The notes beneath the pieces are model-generated. The model did no database searches. It was given only the letters and a program-made list of their open reading frames with translations, and was not told where the DNA came from. Position numbers and translations under genes: made by a program. This document shows, in pieces, positions 50,676 through 58,226 of a stretch of 64,000 nt of DNA (position 1 is the first letter of the stretch; each line of letters starts with the position of its first letter). This DNA comes from Leuconostoc mesenteroides subsp. mesenteroides. GTDB taxonomy: Bacteria > Bacillota > Bacilli > Lactobacillales > Lactobacillaceae. Where the stretch lies: contig CP046062.1 of the NCBI GenBank assembly GCA_009676745.1, positions 915,501 to 979,500 on the forward strand. The letters run 5' to 3'.

Positions 50676-52761
50676 AAGAATCCATTGCTTCTATCTGGTT
50701 AATTTGTTGTAATTCTAACATTTGGGCTTCATTTATTTCATTGTATAGCACTGCTGCCAGTGTATTCGGGATTATACCTGTCGAGCTGGCTTGTTGAATA
50801 TAATTATATTCAAATTGAAATGCTTGAATATATAAATCACTGTTGATAGTTGGTATTTCTTTATTATAATCACGTTTTATTAAATTAAAATAACGGTCAA
50901 ATCTTTGACGAACATGACTGATGTATTGGAGGTCATCAGTGTCATTCTCTAAACTATTACGTAAGAGATTATCTAGATACTGATTAACCTCATCAATAAC
51001 ATCGTTATTTAATAGCAGTAATCCTTCGTGAATATTTTCCCATTGTTGCACACTACCTTGATGCTCTTTGGCCCATTTTTTACGATCCTTTAACCGTTGT
51101 TTTTTCGTCATTTGACCATTTTGTATATGCCACTTGACGTGACGGTATCGCGCCCTTATATAGTGAAAAAATCTTTGTAGGGGACTGTGTTGGAAAAAAT
51201 TGTTAATTTTGAGACGATTAAGAATTTTTTCATATGCATCAATTACTTCAGCACTATATTTTTGTTCAACACTTTCGCTATGTAGATACTGAACAATAAA
51301 GTCTTTCGTGTTGTTTATCAGCGTATTATATTTTTGAGAATTATGATTTTTTGTTGAGTGACTGTCGTTTAACCAACCTTTTTGTGACTGTAATTGTATC
51401 ATAATTGCTTCTCGAACAGCAGAGTCTTTAGTAATCTCAGAAATTTTTAACGAAGCATAGTCAACCATTTTGTTACGTGTGTTTTCTAAGTCAGCTTTAG
51501 TATAGGTGATTGCTTTCTTTGGGAGGGCGATAGGTAAAATAATTGCACTCATTAACATACTAATTAAGATAATCAAAGTGGCGACTACAATAAGTTCAGC
51601 ACGATAGGGGAAAGCATGGTTGGCAATAGTTAGCGGTAAGGAAAATGCCATGGCCAGTGTCATGGTACCATGGACACCACTAATGGCGAATATATGGGAC
51701 AAAAAACGATGTTGTTTGGGATTGCTATGGCTGTCAAAGAAAGTATTAGCTGAATGATTTTCTTCTCGAAATGCCCAAATATATCGCACAGCGTACATCG
51801 CAATATAAATTAAAATACTTAAGCCTAATAGTTGCATGATGCCAACTAAGCCCATCTGAATAATTTCTTGCCAAACAATCGGCAAAGAAATACCTAAAAT
51901 AATGAAAACAATGCTATTTAAGACATTCGATATTGATGCCCAGATAGTGTTGGAAGTCAGTTGTACTCGTGTTGATGTTAAGCGAAGCTTATTGGATTCC
52001 CAATTATGTACAATACCAGTAGCAACTACGGCTAAGATACCAGAAGTACCAAATGATTCTGCTAAAAGATAAACAATAAACGGAGTTAAGAGGCTAATTG
52101 GGATGATTGTGGTTTCTGGGCTAATAGTTCTGAAAGTAATATTGGTTCGAATAGCAACAAGCAGAAAACCGGCAATCACACCAATTAGTGCACCACCAAC
52201 TGCAACAAACAAGAAGTGCCCAATTCCTACGACAAGAGAAAATTTTCCTTGTTCAAGCACGGATAAAGATAAATCTAGTAAGACTAGTCCTGTGGCATCG
52301 TTGAATAGCGATTCTAGCTCCAGAGCTTCGCCCACACCACTAGGCATATCAACTGATGAGGTCATTGATTTGACAGCAACGGCATCAGTAGGTACAACGA
52401 TTGCAGCTAGCGCAATTGCTAACGGTAATGTCCACTGCACTTCCACTCGATTTGCTAGTAAACCAACCACTATGGCGGTGGCCACAGCGAGAACTACTGA
52501 TAAAAGAAAGATAATTGAAAAACGTTTTTTAATTTTGGCAAATGATTGCTTTTGTCCATCTAGAAACATTAATGGAGCAATAATCATCAGCATAAAAAAC
52601 TCAGGTTCAAGTTCGAAATGCTGAAATATTGGTGTAAATGACAGGCCAATACCAACAATAATTAGGATGAATGGTTCCGGGATTTTTGGAATAAATTGTT
52701 TAATTAGGTTAGTACCAATCACACCGATTAACAATAAAGCTAATGCATATAGTGTTGACAT
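50674..52761 (-). CDS. Na+/H+ antiporter, CPA1 (NhaP) family
   Basis: Membrane monovalent cation/proton antiporter. The 695-residue protein has about 12 membrane helices in the first 420 residues, with the ion-binding motif FNDATGLVLLDL and IVPTDAVAVKSM, then a cytosolic C-terminal region of about 270 residues rich in charged helices that probably regulates activity. CTTAAGGAGG precedes the ATG. Likely role in pH and sodium homeostasis; ion preference is not evident. Confidence 0.9.
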   Translation of the reverse strand: MSTLYALALLLIGVIGTNLIKQFIPKIPEPFILIIVGIGLSFTPIFQHFELEPEFFMLMIIAPLMFLDGQKQSFAKIKKRFSIIFLLSVVLAVATAIVVGLLANRVEVQWTLPLAIALAAIVVPTDAVAVKSMTSSVDMPSGVGEALELESLFNDATGLVLLDLSLSVLEQGKFSLVVGIGHFLFVAVGGALIGVIAGFLLVAIRTNITFRTISPETTIIPISLLTPFIVYLLAESFGTSGILAVVATGIVHNWESNKLRLTSTRVQLTSNTIWASISNVLNSIVFIILGISLPIVWQEIIQMGLVGIMQLLGLSILIYIAMYAVRYIWAFREENHSANTFFDSHSNPKQHRFLSHIFAISGVHGTMTLAMAFSLPLTIANHAFPYRAELIVVATLIILISMLMSAIILPIALPKKAITYTKADLENTRNKMVDYASLKISEITKDSAVREAIMIQLQSQKGWLNDSHSTKNHNSQKYNTLINNTKDFIVQYLHSESVEQKYSAEVIDAYEKILNRLKINNFFQHSPLQRFFHYIRARYRHVKWHIQNGQMTKKQRLKDRKKWAKEHQGSVQQWENIHEGLLLLNNDVIDEVNQYLDNLLRNSLENDTDDLQYISHVRQRFDRYFNLIKRDYNKEIPTINSDLYIQAFQFEYNYIQQASSTGIIPNTLAAVLYNEINEAQMLELQQINQIEAMDS

Positions 52762-52806
52762 ATATCCTCCTTAAGAATAAAGCTTTTATGGTTACGATAG
52801 TTCTAG

Positions 52807-53796
52807 TCAAAGAGATTTTCTAATTTGGATTGTTGATGGGATTCGAATTTTTTTGGACAAAGTGTTTTCATCACTCATAAGTTGCATTAAGTTGGCTGCA
52901 GCCGTTCGGCCTATTTCTTTTGGGTTTTGTGATACAGAAGTAATTTCAGGTGAAATCATGTCGGCAAACATAGCATCATCATAACCAATGATACCAACAT
53001 CATCAGGAATGGTAATATGATGCTTTTTTAAAAAGCGAATAATTGCCCATAAAACTTCTCCGTTAAGCGCATACAGCGCTTTTTTTGTGGGTGATTTAAG
53101 CATGGATTGTAGTGTGTTTGGCCAGTCCAGATCGTCATCAATTTCGATTAGTTTAATCGTAACATTTGTGTTTACAATACCTGTTTTTATACCATTATAA
53201 CGGTTCATACGACTAGATACACCATTGATATGATTAGATAAAACAATAATTTCTTCGTAGTTTTTTGATTTTATTAAATCTGCCACTTCTAGTGATTTTT
53301 GAAAATTGTCCGACACCACTGCTGGCCAAGTAAATGGTTCAGTATAACGATCGACTTGAACGACAGGAATATTTTCATCAATTAGTAGCTGGTAATGATC
53401 AGTTTTGTGAACTAGTGGTTGTAAGATAATACCGTCGATTCTCTCGGTGACCATTTTTTCCAAATTACTATGCTCACGTTCAATTGAATTATCACCGTCC
53501 ATAATTAAAACTTGATAAATTGTATTTTGAAAATAATCACTAATACCTTTTAACAGACGCGAGGTATACATATTAGAAATATCTGCCACAGAGATACCGA
53601 TTAATAAAGAATTTTTCGCTTTTAAGGCTTGTGCTTGGCGACTAGGATGATAATCTAATTCAGCAATGGTTTCAGCAATGCGCTCTTTTGTTGCTTCTGA
53701 CATATTATCGAATTTCCCGTTTAAAAAGCGGGAAACTGTTGTTTTTGAAACCCTTGCCATTTCAGCTATAACGTTGATAGTCACTTTTTTACTCAT
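52807..53796 (-). CDS. LacI-family transcriptional regulator of the kgu-like operon
   Basis: Repressor with an N-terminal HTH (TINVIAEMARVSKTTVSRFLNGK) and hinge helix (YHPSRQAQALK), then a periplasmic-binding-like effector domain with VSDNFQKSLEVAD and IGYDDAMFADMISPEITSVSQ. It has 329 residues from the ATG at 53796; a longer frame from 53835 would run through the promoter. The -10 TATAAT (53808-53803) ends 6 nt before the ATG, predicting a leaderless mRNA. It is divergent from the sugar-acid operon, and by analogy with PtxS of Pseudomonas it would be induced by 2-ketogluconate. Confidence 0.88.
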   Translation of the reverse strand: MSKKVTINVIAEMARVSKTTVSRFLNGKFDNMSEATKERIAETIAELDYHPSRQAQALKAKNSLLIGISVADISNMYTSRLLKGISDYFQNTIYQVLIMDGDNSIEREHSNLEKMVTERIDGIILQPLVHKTDHYQLLIDENIPVVQVDRYTEPFTWPAVVSDNFQKSLEVADLIKSKNYEEIIVLSNHINGVSSRMNRYNGIKTGIVNTNVTIKLIEIDDDLDWPNTLQSMLKSPTKKALYALNGEVLWAIIRFLKKHHITIPDDVGIIGYDDAMFADMISPEITSVSQNPKEIGRTAAANLMQLMSDENTLSKKIRIPSTIQIRKSL

Positions 53797-53802
53797 GACA
53801 AC

Positions 53803-53808
53803 ATTATA
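53803..53808 (-). promoter_or_regulatory. -10 box of the LacI-family gene
   Basis: Perfect TATAAT on the minus strand, 6 nt before the start codon. The -35 is weak (TCAACC-like, 18 nt upstream), and its region overlaps the -35 of the divergent operon. Confidence 0.55.
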
Positions 53809-53828
53809 CGACAAATTAAAAAAAGGGG

Positions 53829-53857
53829 TTGACAAATATTTGAAAGCGTTTACAATA
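53829..53857 (+). promoter_or_regulatory. Promoter of the kgu-like operon
   Basis: Perfect TTGACA (53829-53834) with TACAAT (53851-53856, 16 nt) or ACAATA (17 nt). Confidence 0.75.
53841..53854 (+). promoter_or_regulatory. cre site (CcpA) in the kgu-like promoter
   Basis: TGAAAGCGTTTACA matches TGWAANCGNTNWCA fully and fills the spacer and -10, so CcpA should repress the operon. Confidence 0.85.
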
Positions 53858-53862
53858 TATCA

Positions 53863-53877
53863 TGTAAACCGGTTTCC
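53863..53877. promoter_or_regulatory. Probable operator of the LacI-family regulator
   Basis: TGTAAACCGGTTTCC contains a 10-bp perfect palindrome AAACCGGTTT (53866-53875), the usual CCGG-centred form of LacI-family operators. It lies about at the transcription start of the operon. The CCGG centre separates it from a cre site. Confidence 0.65.
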
Positions 53878-53913
53878 GAAAACGATACACGTGCAAAACA
53901 GAGGATTAGAAAA

Positions 53914-54168
53914 ATGAAAAATAAGCAGTTACATATTGATCCAGAAAAGTTTGCGTTACAATTTCTTGAATCTTTTAAACTAAATTTTGATACTAAAAAT
54001 CTTGAGGGTATGGCGAAACAACAGCTTGCAGCCTATCTTTCTGCTTACTTTTTAGTTGAAAAATTTAATGAAATTGAAAGTAAAAACTTTGATCAATCAC
54101 AACCCAGTCTATCGGATTTAGGATTTGACGAGTTATTGAAACATGTATCAGAACTAAATAACTATTGA
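53914..54168 (+). CDS. Unrecognised 84-residue protein, first gene of the kgu-like operon
   Basis: I do not recognise this gene. The 84-residue product is predicted helical, soluble and acidic towards its C-terminus (SLSDLGFDELLKHVSELNNY), without cysteines, histidine clusters or membrane segments. GAGGATTAG gives a good ribosome binding site, and the next gene follows after 10 nt, so it is a real operon member. It has no counterpart that I know of in the Pseudomonas kguEKTD operon. It might be an enzyme-binding or regulatory protein. Confidence 0.75.
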   Translation: MKNKQLHIDPEKFALQFLESFKLNFDTKNLEGMAKQQLAAYLSAYFLVEKFNEIESKNFDQSQPSLSDLGFDELLKHVSELNNY

Positions 54169-54178
54169 GGAATGAATA

Positions 54179-54922
54179 ATGAGAAAAGAACAAATTGTTT
54201 TGAATAATCTAGTATTCATGAATGATCATGAGCAGGGCATGCAACAACTTGACATGTTAAAAAAAGCTGTGTCTTTCGGTGTTTCATCGGTTGAATTACG
54301 ACGCGAATATTTTGATGACATTGTTAAAGAAACTTCTGCCATTGCAGAGTTTGCAGCTGATCATAAATTACGTTTATTTTATTCCGTGCCAGATGAGGTA
54401 TTTGTGAATCATCGTCTTAATCCAAAATTGACACAGTACTATGATGAAGCACAAGCGCTTGGTATTTATGCGATTAAATTTAATATTGGAGATTTTGAAA
54501 TGTTATCTTCAGAAGAGGTATCTGCATTAAACCAACTATTAAAGCGTGGCATTCAGACAAATATTGAAAATGATCAAACTCAAGTTTCCGGGAAAATAAA
54601 CGACATTGAAAAGTTTATGTCTGTTGTTACGGAAAATCATTTAGATATTCGCTATGTTTATGATATGGGTAATTGGCGTTATGTTGGTGAAGACGAAGTT
54701 GTGGCAGCTGAAAAACTAAGACAGTATGTACGCTATATTCATGTTAAAGATGCTCAAGGCCAAGGTGATAATTTGGCAACTGTACCGCTTAATGTGGGAG
54801 ATATTTCATGGCAATCAATTTTGAATATTTTGCCAAGTAATGTTCCTGTAGCAGTTGAATATCCAACAGTTAATGATACAGTTATTCAAGATGGCGTTCA
54901 GGCACTCGCCATGTTTAATTAA
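54179..54922 (+). CDS. Sugar-phosphate isomerase/epimerase family protein, KguE-like
   Basis: TIM-barrel (AP endonuclease 2 family) protein of 247 residues, with metal-binding candidates Glu and His in NIENDQTQ, YDMGNW, YIHVKDAQGQG and VEYPTVND. In Pseudomonas kgu operons a member of this family (KguE) accompanies 2-ketogluconate use, with an unclear step, possibly anomer or epimer interconversion. TTGAGGAATG places the ribosome binding site close before the ATG. Function by analogy and context. Confidence 0.72.
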   Translation: MRKEQIVLNNLVFMNDHEQGMQQLDMLKKAVSFGVSSVELRREYFDDIVKETSAIAEFAADHKLRLFYSVPDEVFVNHRLNPKLTQYYDEAQALGIYAIKFNIGDFEMLSSEEVSALNQLLKRGIQTNIENDQTQVSGKINDIEKFMSVVTENHLDIRYVYDMGNWRYVGEDEVVAAEKLRQYVRYIHVKDAQGQGDNLATVPLNVGDISWQSILNILPSNVPVAVEYPTVNDTVIQDGVQALAMFN

Positions 54923-54937
54923 AGGGGTGCAAGACTT

Positions 54938-56215
54938 ATGACTAATATCATTATTAGTATTTTGCTCTTACTAACATTCGTAGGATTTATTTATTACATT
55001 GTTAAGGGTGGCAATTTAGTTATTGGTTTCTTTGTAATGGCGCTTCTCTGGTCTGTTATTGGACTGGTACCTTTCAACCAAGTTGTTCAAAAGGTTATTG
55101 CAGAGCCAGCATTGAATTATGGACCAACAATTATTTATATTGTTTTTGGTTCATGGTTTGGTCGTGTACTAGTTGATTCGGGTATAGCTGGGTCCATTTC
55201 GGCACAAACTGAAAAGGTTGGACGAAAAGCCCCCATTTTCGCAACGATATTAGTTGTACTCGTTACAGCGTTAATTTTCTCGTCAGCATACGGCGTTGGT
55301 TCGGTTATCGCCATCGGTGTTATATTAATTCCAATTCTCTTGTCGATAGGTGTTCCTAAAAAGGTCGCCATTCCAGCATTCACAATGGCTATTGGTGCGC
55401 CAATGTACATTAACGTAGTCCTATTTAATCAAATAAAAGCGTTCTTCCCGTCAGTTAGTTTTTCGGGAAAATACTTGATTTTTGGTCTAGCAGCCATGAG
55501 TGTTCAATTAGTAGGCGTTATTATCTTCATACTACTTAATAGTAAAAGCATCAAAAATGGTGAAATTGAAACAATTGATGACAGTAAGCAAGCAACCTTC
55601 CAGAAGACGCACCCAATTACATTTATCATCCCCGTTTTGCCAGTAGCTCTGAATATGTTCTTCCATTGGGATGCTATTCCTGCACTGTTATTAGCAACAA
55701 TTATTGCATTATTATTGACAGGGCAAATGAAATCTTATAAAGGATTAGTTGCTTTTATCAACAAAACAGTTTCACAAGCAATCAATGATATTTCTGGTTT
55801 GATTGTATTCTTGATGGCATTGGTGATGTTTGCTGGAGCAGCTACCATGAACGTGCCCCATTTCAAAAGCATGATTGAAGTTATTTTACCAAGTAGCCCC
55901 CTAGTTTTGGCAATTGCCATTGGTATATTAGCCCCATTAGCTTTGTTCCGTGGACCTTTGCATGTTTGGGGCGCTGGAGCGGCTACGGCGGCAGTTTTAG
56001 CTGCTACAGGTACTTTCCAACCAATATTCTTACTACCACTTCTTTACACGGCTAGTATTATGGCAGTCTCTATTGATTTAACACAGTCATGGAATACATG
56101 GGCGTTAACTTACTCAAAGTTGGAAACAAAAGAATACCTAAAAATGGGTATTCCAGTCATGTGGATAGTATCTTTTGTGAACGAACTATTAGTTTATGGA
56201 TTTTTTGGACACTAA
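54938..56215 (+). CDS. Sugar-acid or organic-acid permease
   Basis: Polytopic membrane protein of 425 residues with about 11-12 hydrophobic segments; features GSWFGRVLVDSGIAG, SSAYGVGSVIAIGVILIPILLS and FRGPLHVWGAGAATAAVLAA. It resembles carboxylate permeases of the ion transporter superfamily (GntP/CitMHS type) rather than the MFS KguT of Pseudomonas. With kinase and reductase genes downstream, an uncharged-phosphate sugar acid such as 2-ketogluconate is the likely cargo. AAAGGGGTG precedes the ATG. Confidence 0.72.
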   Translation: MTNIIISILLLLTFVGFIYYIVKGGNLVIGFFVMALLWSVIGLVPFNQVVQKVIAEPALNYGPTIIYIVFGSWFGRVLVDSGIAGSISAQTEKVGRKAPIFATILVVLVTALIFSSAYGVGSVIAIGVILIPILLSIGVPKKVAIPAFTMAIGAPMYINVVLFNQIKAFFPSVSFSGKYLIFGLAAMSVQLVGVIIFILLNSKSIKNGEIETIDDSKQATFQKTHPITFIIPVLPVALNMFFHWDAIPALLLATIIALLLTGQMKSYKGLVAFINKTVSQAINDISGLIVFLMALVMFAGAATMNVPHFKSMIEVILPSSPLVLAIAIGILAPLALFRGPLHVWGAGAATAAVLAATGTFQPIFLLPLLYTASIMAVSIDLTQSWNTWALTYSKLETKEYLKMGIPVMWIVSFVNELLVYGFFGH

Positions 56216-56236
56216 AAAGAAATTAGGAGAAATAAG

Positions 56237-57199
56237 ATGAGTGAAATTTTAACATTAGGGGAACCGGTAGTGACATTTGCTTCCACCGACTTAAATAAAG
56301 GGTTAGTTGATAGTATTAATTATTATAAATTTTTGGGTGGTGCTGAACTAAATGTTATGATTGGTGCTACTCGATTAGGTCATGACACGGAATATATTTC
56401 TCAGGTTGGTGCAGATCCGTTGGGTCAATTTACGATTAAAGAAATAGCGCGTTATAATGTTGGCAACCACTATATTGCCACAGATAAAAATAATTGGACA
56501 GCATTTCAGTTAAAAGAATTAGTTGATCAGGGTGATCCATCAACCTTTAATTTTCGTAGAAATTCAGCTGCGGCACACTTTAACAAATCATTAATTGATC
56601 AAGTTGATTTTTCTGATGTAAAGATAGCCCATTTATCAGGAATTTTCCCAGCGATTTCGCTTCAAGCACGTGAGGCATTCCGTTATTTTGCTGAACAATT
56701 AATTGAGCATGGTATTAGAACCACGTTTGATCCAAACTTACGACCTGCTTTATGGGAGTCTAGAGAAGTGATGATTGAAACGATTAATGATTTAGCAAAA
56801 TATGGTGAGATTGTTTTACCTGGTGTTGATGAAGGTGAAATTTTAATCGGATCAAGAGATCCAGAAACCATTGCCGATTTTTATCTGAATAACAGTGACC
56901 GAACAGAAACGGTCGTTGTCAAAATTGGATCTGATGGCGCCTATGTCAAAAACAAGAGCGGTGAGCGTTACGTTGTTAATGGGTTTAAGGTTGAAAAGGT
57001 TGTTGATACTGTTGGTGCGGGGGATGGATTTGCGCTAGGCTTAATTACAGGTTTGATTGAAGGATTGTCTATAGCAGATGCTGTACGACGGGGGAATGCG
57101 GTGGGCGCTCTACAAGTTCAAACACCAGGTGACAACGATGGGTACCCAACACAGGAAGAACTAGAAAAATTTTTAGTAGATAATAAGAGAGAGGCATAA
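56237..57199 (+). CDS. PfkB-family sugar-acid kinase, KguK/KdgK-like
   Basis: Phosphorylates a keto-sugar acid at C6, such as 2-ketogluconate or 2-keto-3-deoxygluconate. The 320-residue protein has the ribokinase N-terminus (LTLGEPVVTF, FLGGAELNVMIGATRLG), TFDPNLRPALW, and the catalytic VDTVGAGDGFALGLITG. No KDPG aldolase gene is nearby, which favours the 2-ketogluconate route over the Entner-Doudoroff-type route. Followed after 1 nt by the dehydrogenase. AGGAGA upstream. Confidence 0.82.
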   Translation: MSEILTLGEPVVTFASTDLNKGLVDSINYYKFLGGAELNVMIGATRLGHDTEYISQVGADPLGQFTIKEIARYNVGNHYIATDKNNWTAFQLKELVDQGDPSTFNFRRNSAAAHFNKSLIDQVDFSDVKIAHLSGIFPAISLQAREAFRYFAEQLIEHGIRTTFDPNLRPALWESREVMIETINDLAKYGEIVLPGVDEGEILIGSRDPETIADFYLNNSDRTETVVVKIGSDGAYVKNKSGERYVVNGFKVEKVVDTVGAGDGFALGLITGLIEGLSIADAVRRGNAVGALQVQTPGDNDGYPTQEELEKFLVDNKREA

Positions 57200-57200
57200 T

Positions 57201-58142
57201 ATGACAAAACAAGTATACTTACCAGATGATATTCCAGCAGTTGGGAAAAAGATTCTTGAAGATGCAGGCTTAAAAGTAGTTATTGGTTCTGGGCGCAACC
57301 CTGAAAAAATGAAAACTGAAGGGGCAGAGGCAAGTGCTGTATTGATCGGTACACAAAAATTTGATGCAGATATCATGGACGCTATGCCAAATTTAAAGGT
57401 TATTGCACGTAACGGTGTTGGTTATGATGCTGTTGACGTGGATGCTGCAACTCAGCGTGGTATTTACGTTGTGAACACACCTAAAGCTTTATCAGGATCT
57501 GTTGCAGAAACGGCTGTCTCGGAGTTGTTAGCTATCAGCAAAAACTTATATCAAGATTCAAAAGCAATTCATGATGATAATTGGCAGTATCGAAAGGCAC
57601 ACCCAGGACGTGATATTGAGGGGAAAACGGTTGGTATTTTAGGGTTTGGTCGTATAGGTCAGCAAGTGGCTAAAAAATTGAGTGGGTTTGATGTTAAAGT
57701 CATTGCCTTTGATCCCTTTGCCAAGGATGTGCTCAATGTTGAGTTGGTTGATCGTGAAACAATTTTTAAAACTGCTGACTATGTGATGGTCCATTTGCCT
57801 GCCTTACCTGAAACGCAGTATTCAATTGGCGCAGATGAGTTTAAGTTGATGAAAAATGATGCATTTCTAATTAATATGGCACGGGGTTCTATTCTGGTTG
57901 AAGCTGACTTGGTTTCAGCTCTAAAATCGGGTGAGATAGCTGGTGCGGCTTTAGATGTTTTTGAAGAAGAACCGTTACCTGTTACAAACCCATTGGTTGC
58001 ATTAGAAAATGTTTTACTCACACCACATATTGCCTCTAATACTGTTGAAACTAAGGCACGTATGGCGGTTGATGCAACTAATGATATTGTTCGAGTATTA
58101 TCTGGTCAGGACCCAGAATCAGCTGTGAATAAAATTAATTAA
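57201..58142 (+). CDS. 2-hydroxyacid dehydrogenase, likely 2-keto-6-phosphogluconate reductase (KguD-like)
   Basis: NAD(P)H-dependent reductase of the D-isomer-specific family, 313 residues, with GILGFGRIGQQ, NMARGSILVE (Arg), ALDVFEEEPLP (Glu) and LTPHIASNT (His). In the kgu pathway KguD reduces 2-keto-6-phosphogluconate to 6-phosphogluconate, which here would enter the phosphoketolase pathway. Context supports this; a phosphoglycerate dehydrogenase role is less likely because no serine genes are adjacent. Confidence 0.78.
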   Translation: MTKQVYLPDDIPAVGKKILEDAGLKVVIGSGRNPEKMKTEGAEASAVLIGTQKFDADIMDAMPNLKVIARNGVGYDAVDVDAATQRGIYVVNTPKALSGSVAETAVSELLAISKNLYQDSKAIHDDNWQYRKAHPGRDIEGKTVGILGFGRIGQQVAKKLSGFDVKVIAFDPFAKDVLNVELVDRETIFKTADYVMVHLPALPETQYSIGADEFKLMKNDAFLINMARGSILVEADLVSALKSGEIAGAALDVFEEEPLPVTNPLVALENVLLTPHIASNTVETKARMAVDATNDIVRVLSGQDPESAVNKIN

Positions 58143-58150
58143 TAACGAGA

Positions 58151-58178
58151 AAGATGACTGTTTAAAAGTCATTTTTTA
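58151..58178 (+). terminator. Terminator of the kgu-like operon
   Basis: AAGATGACT (58151-58159) pairs with AGTCATTTT (58167-58175) around a 7-nt loop, followed by a T-run. Short but well placed. Confidence 0.6.
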
Positions 58179-58226
58179 ATTTCAAGGTGTATAATGTAGC
58201 TATTCTAATAGATTACAGGAGCAAGC

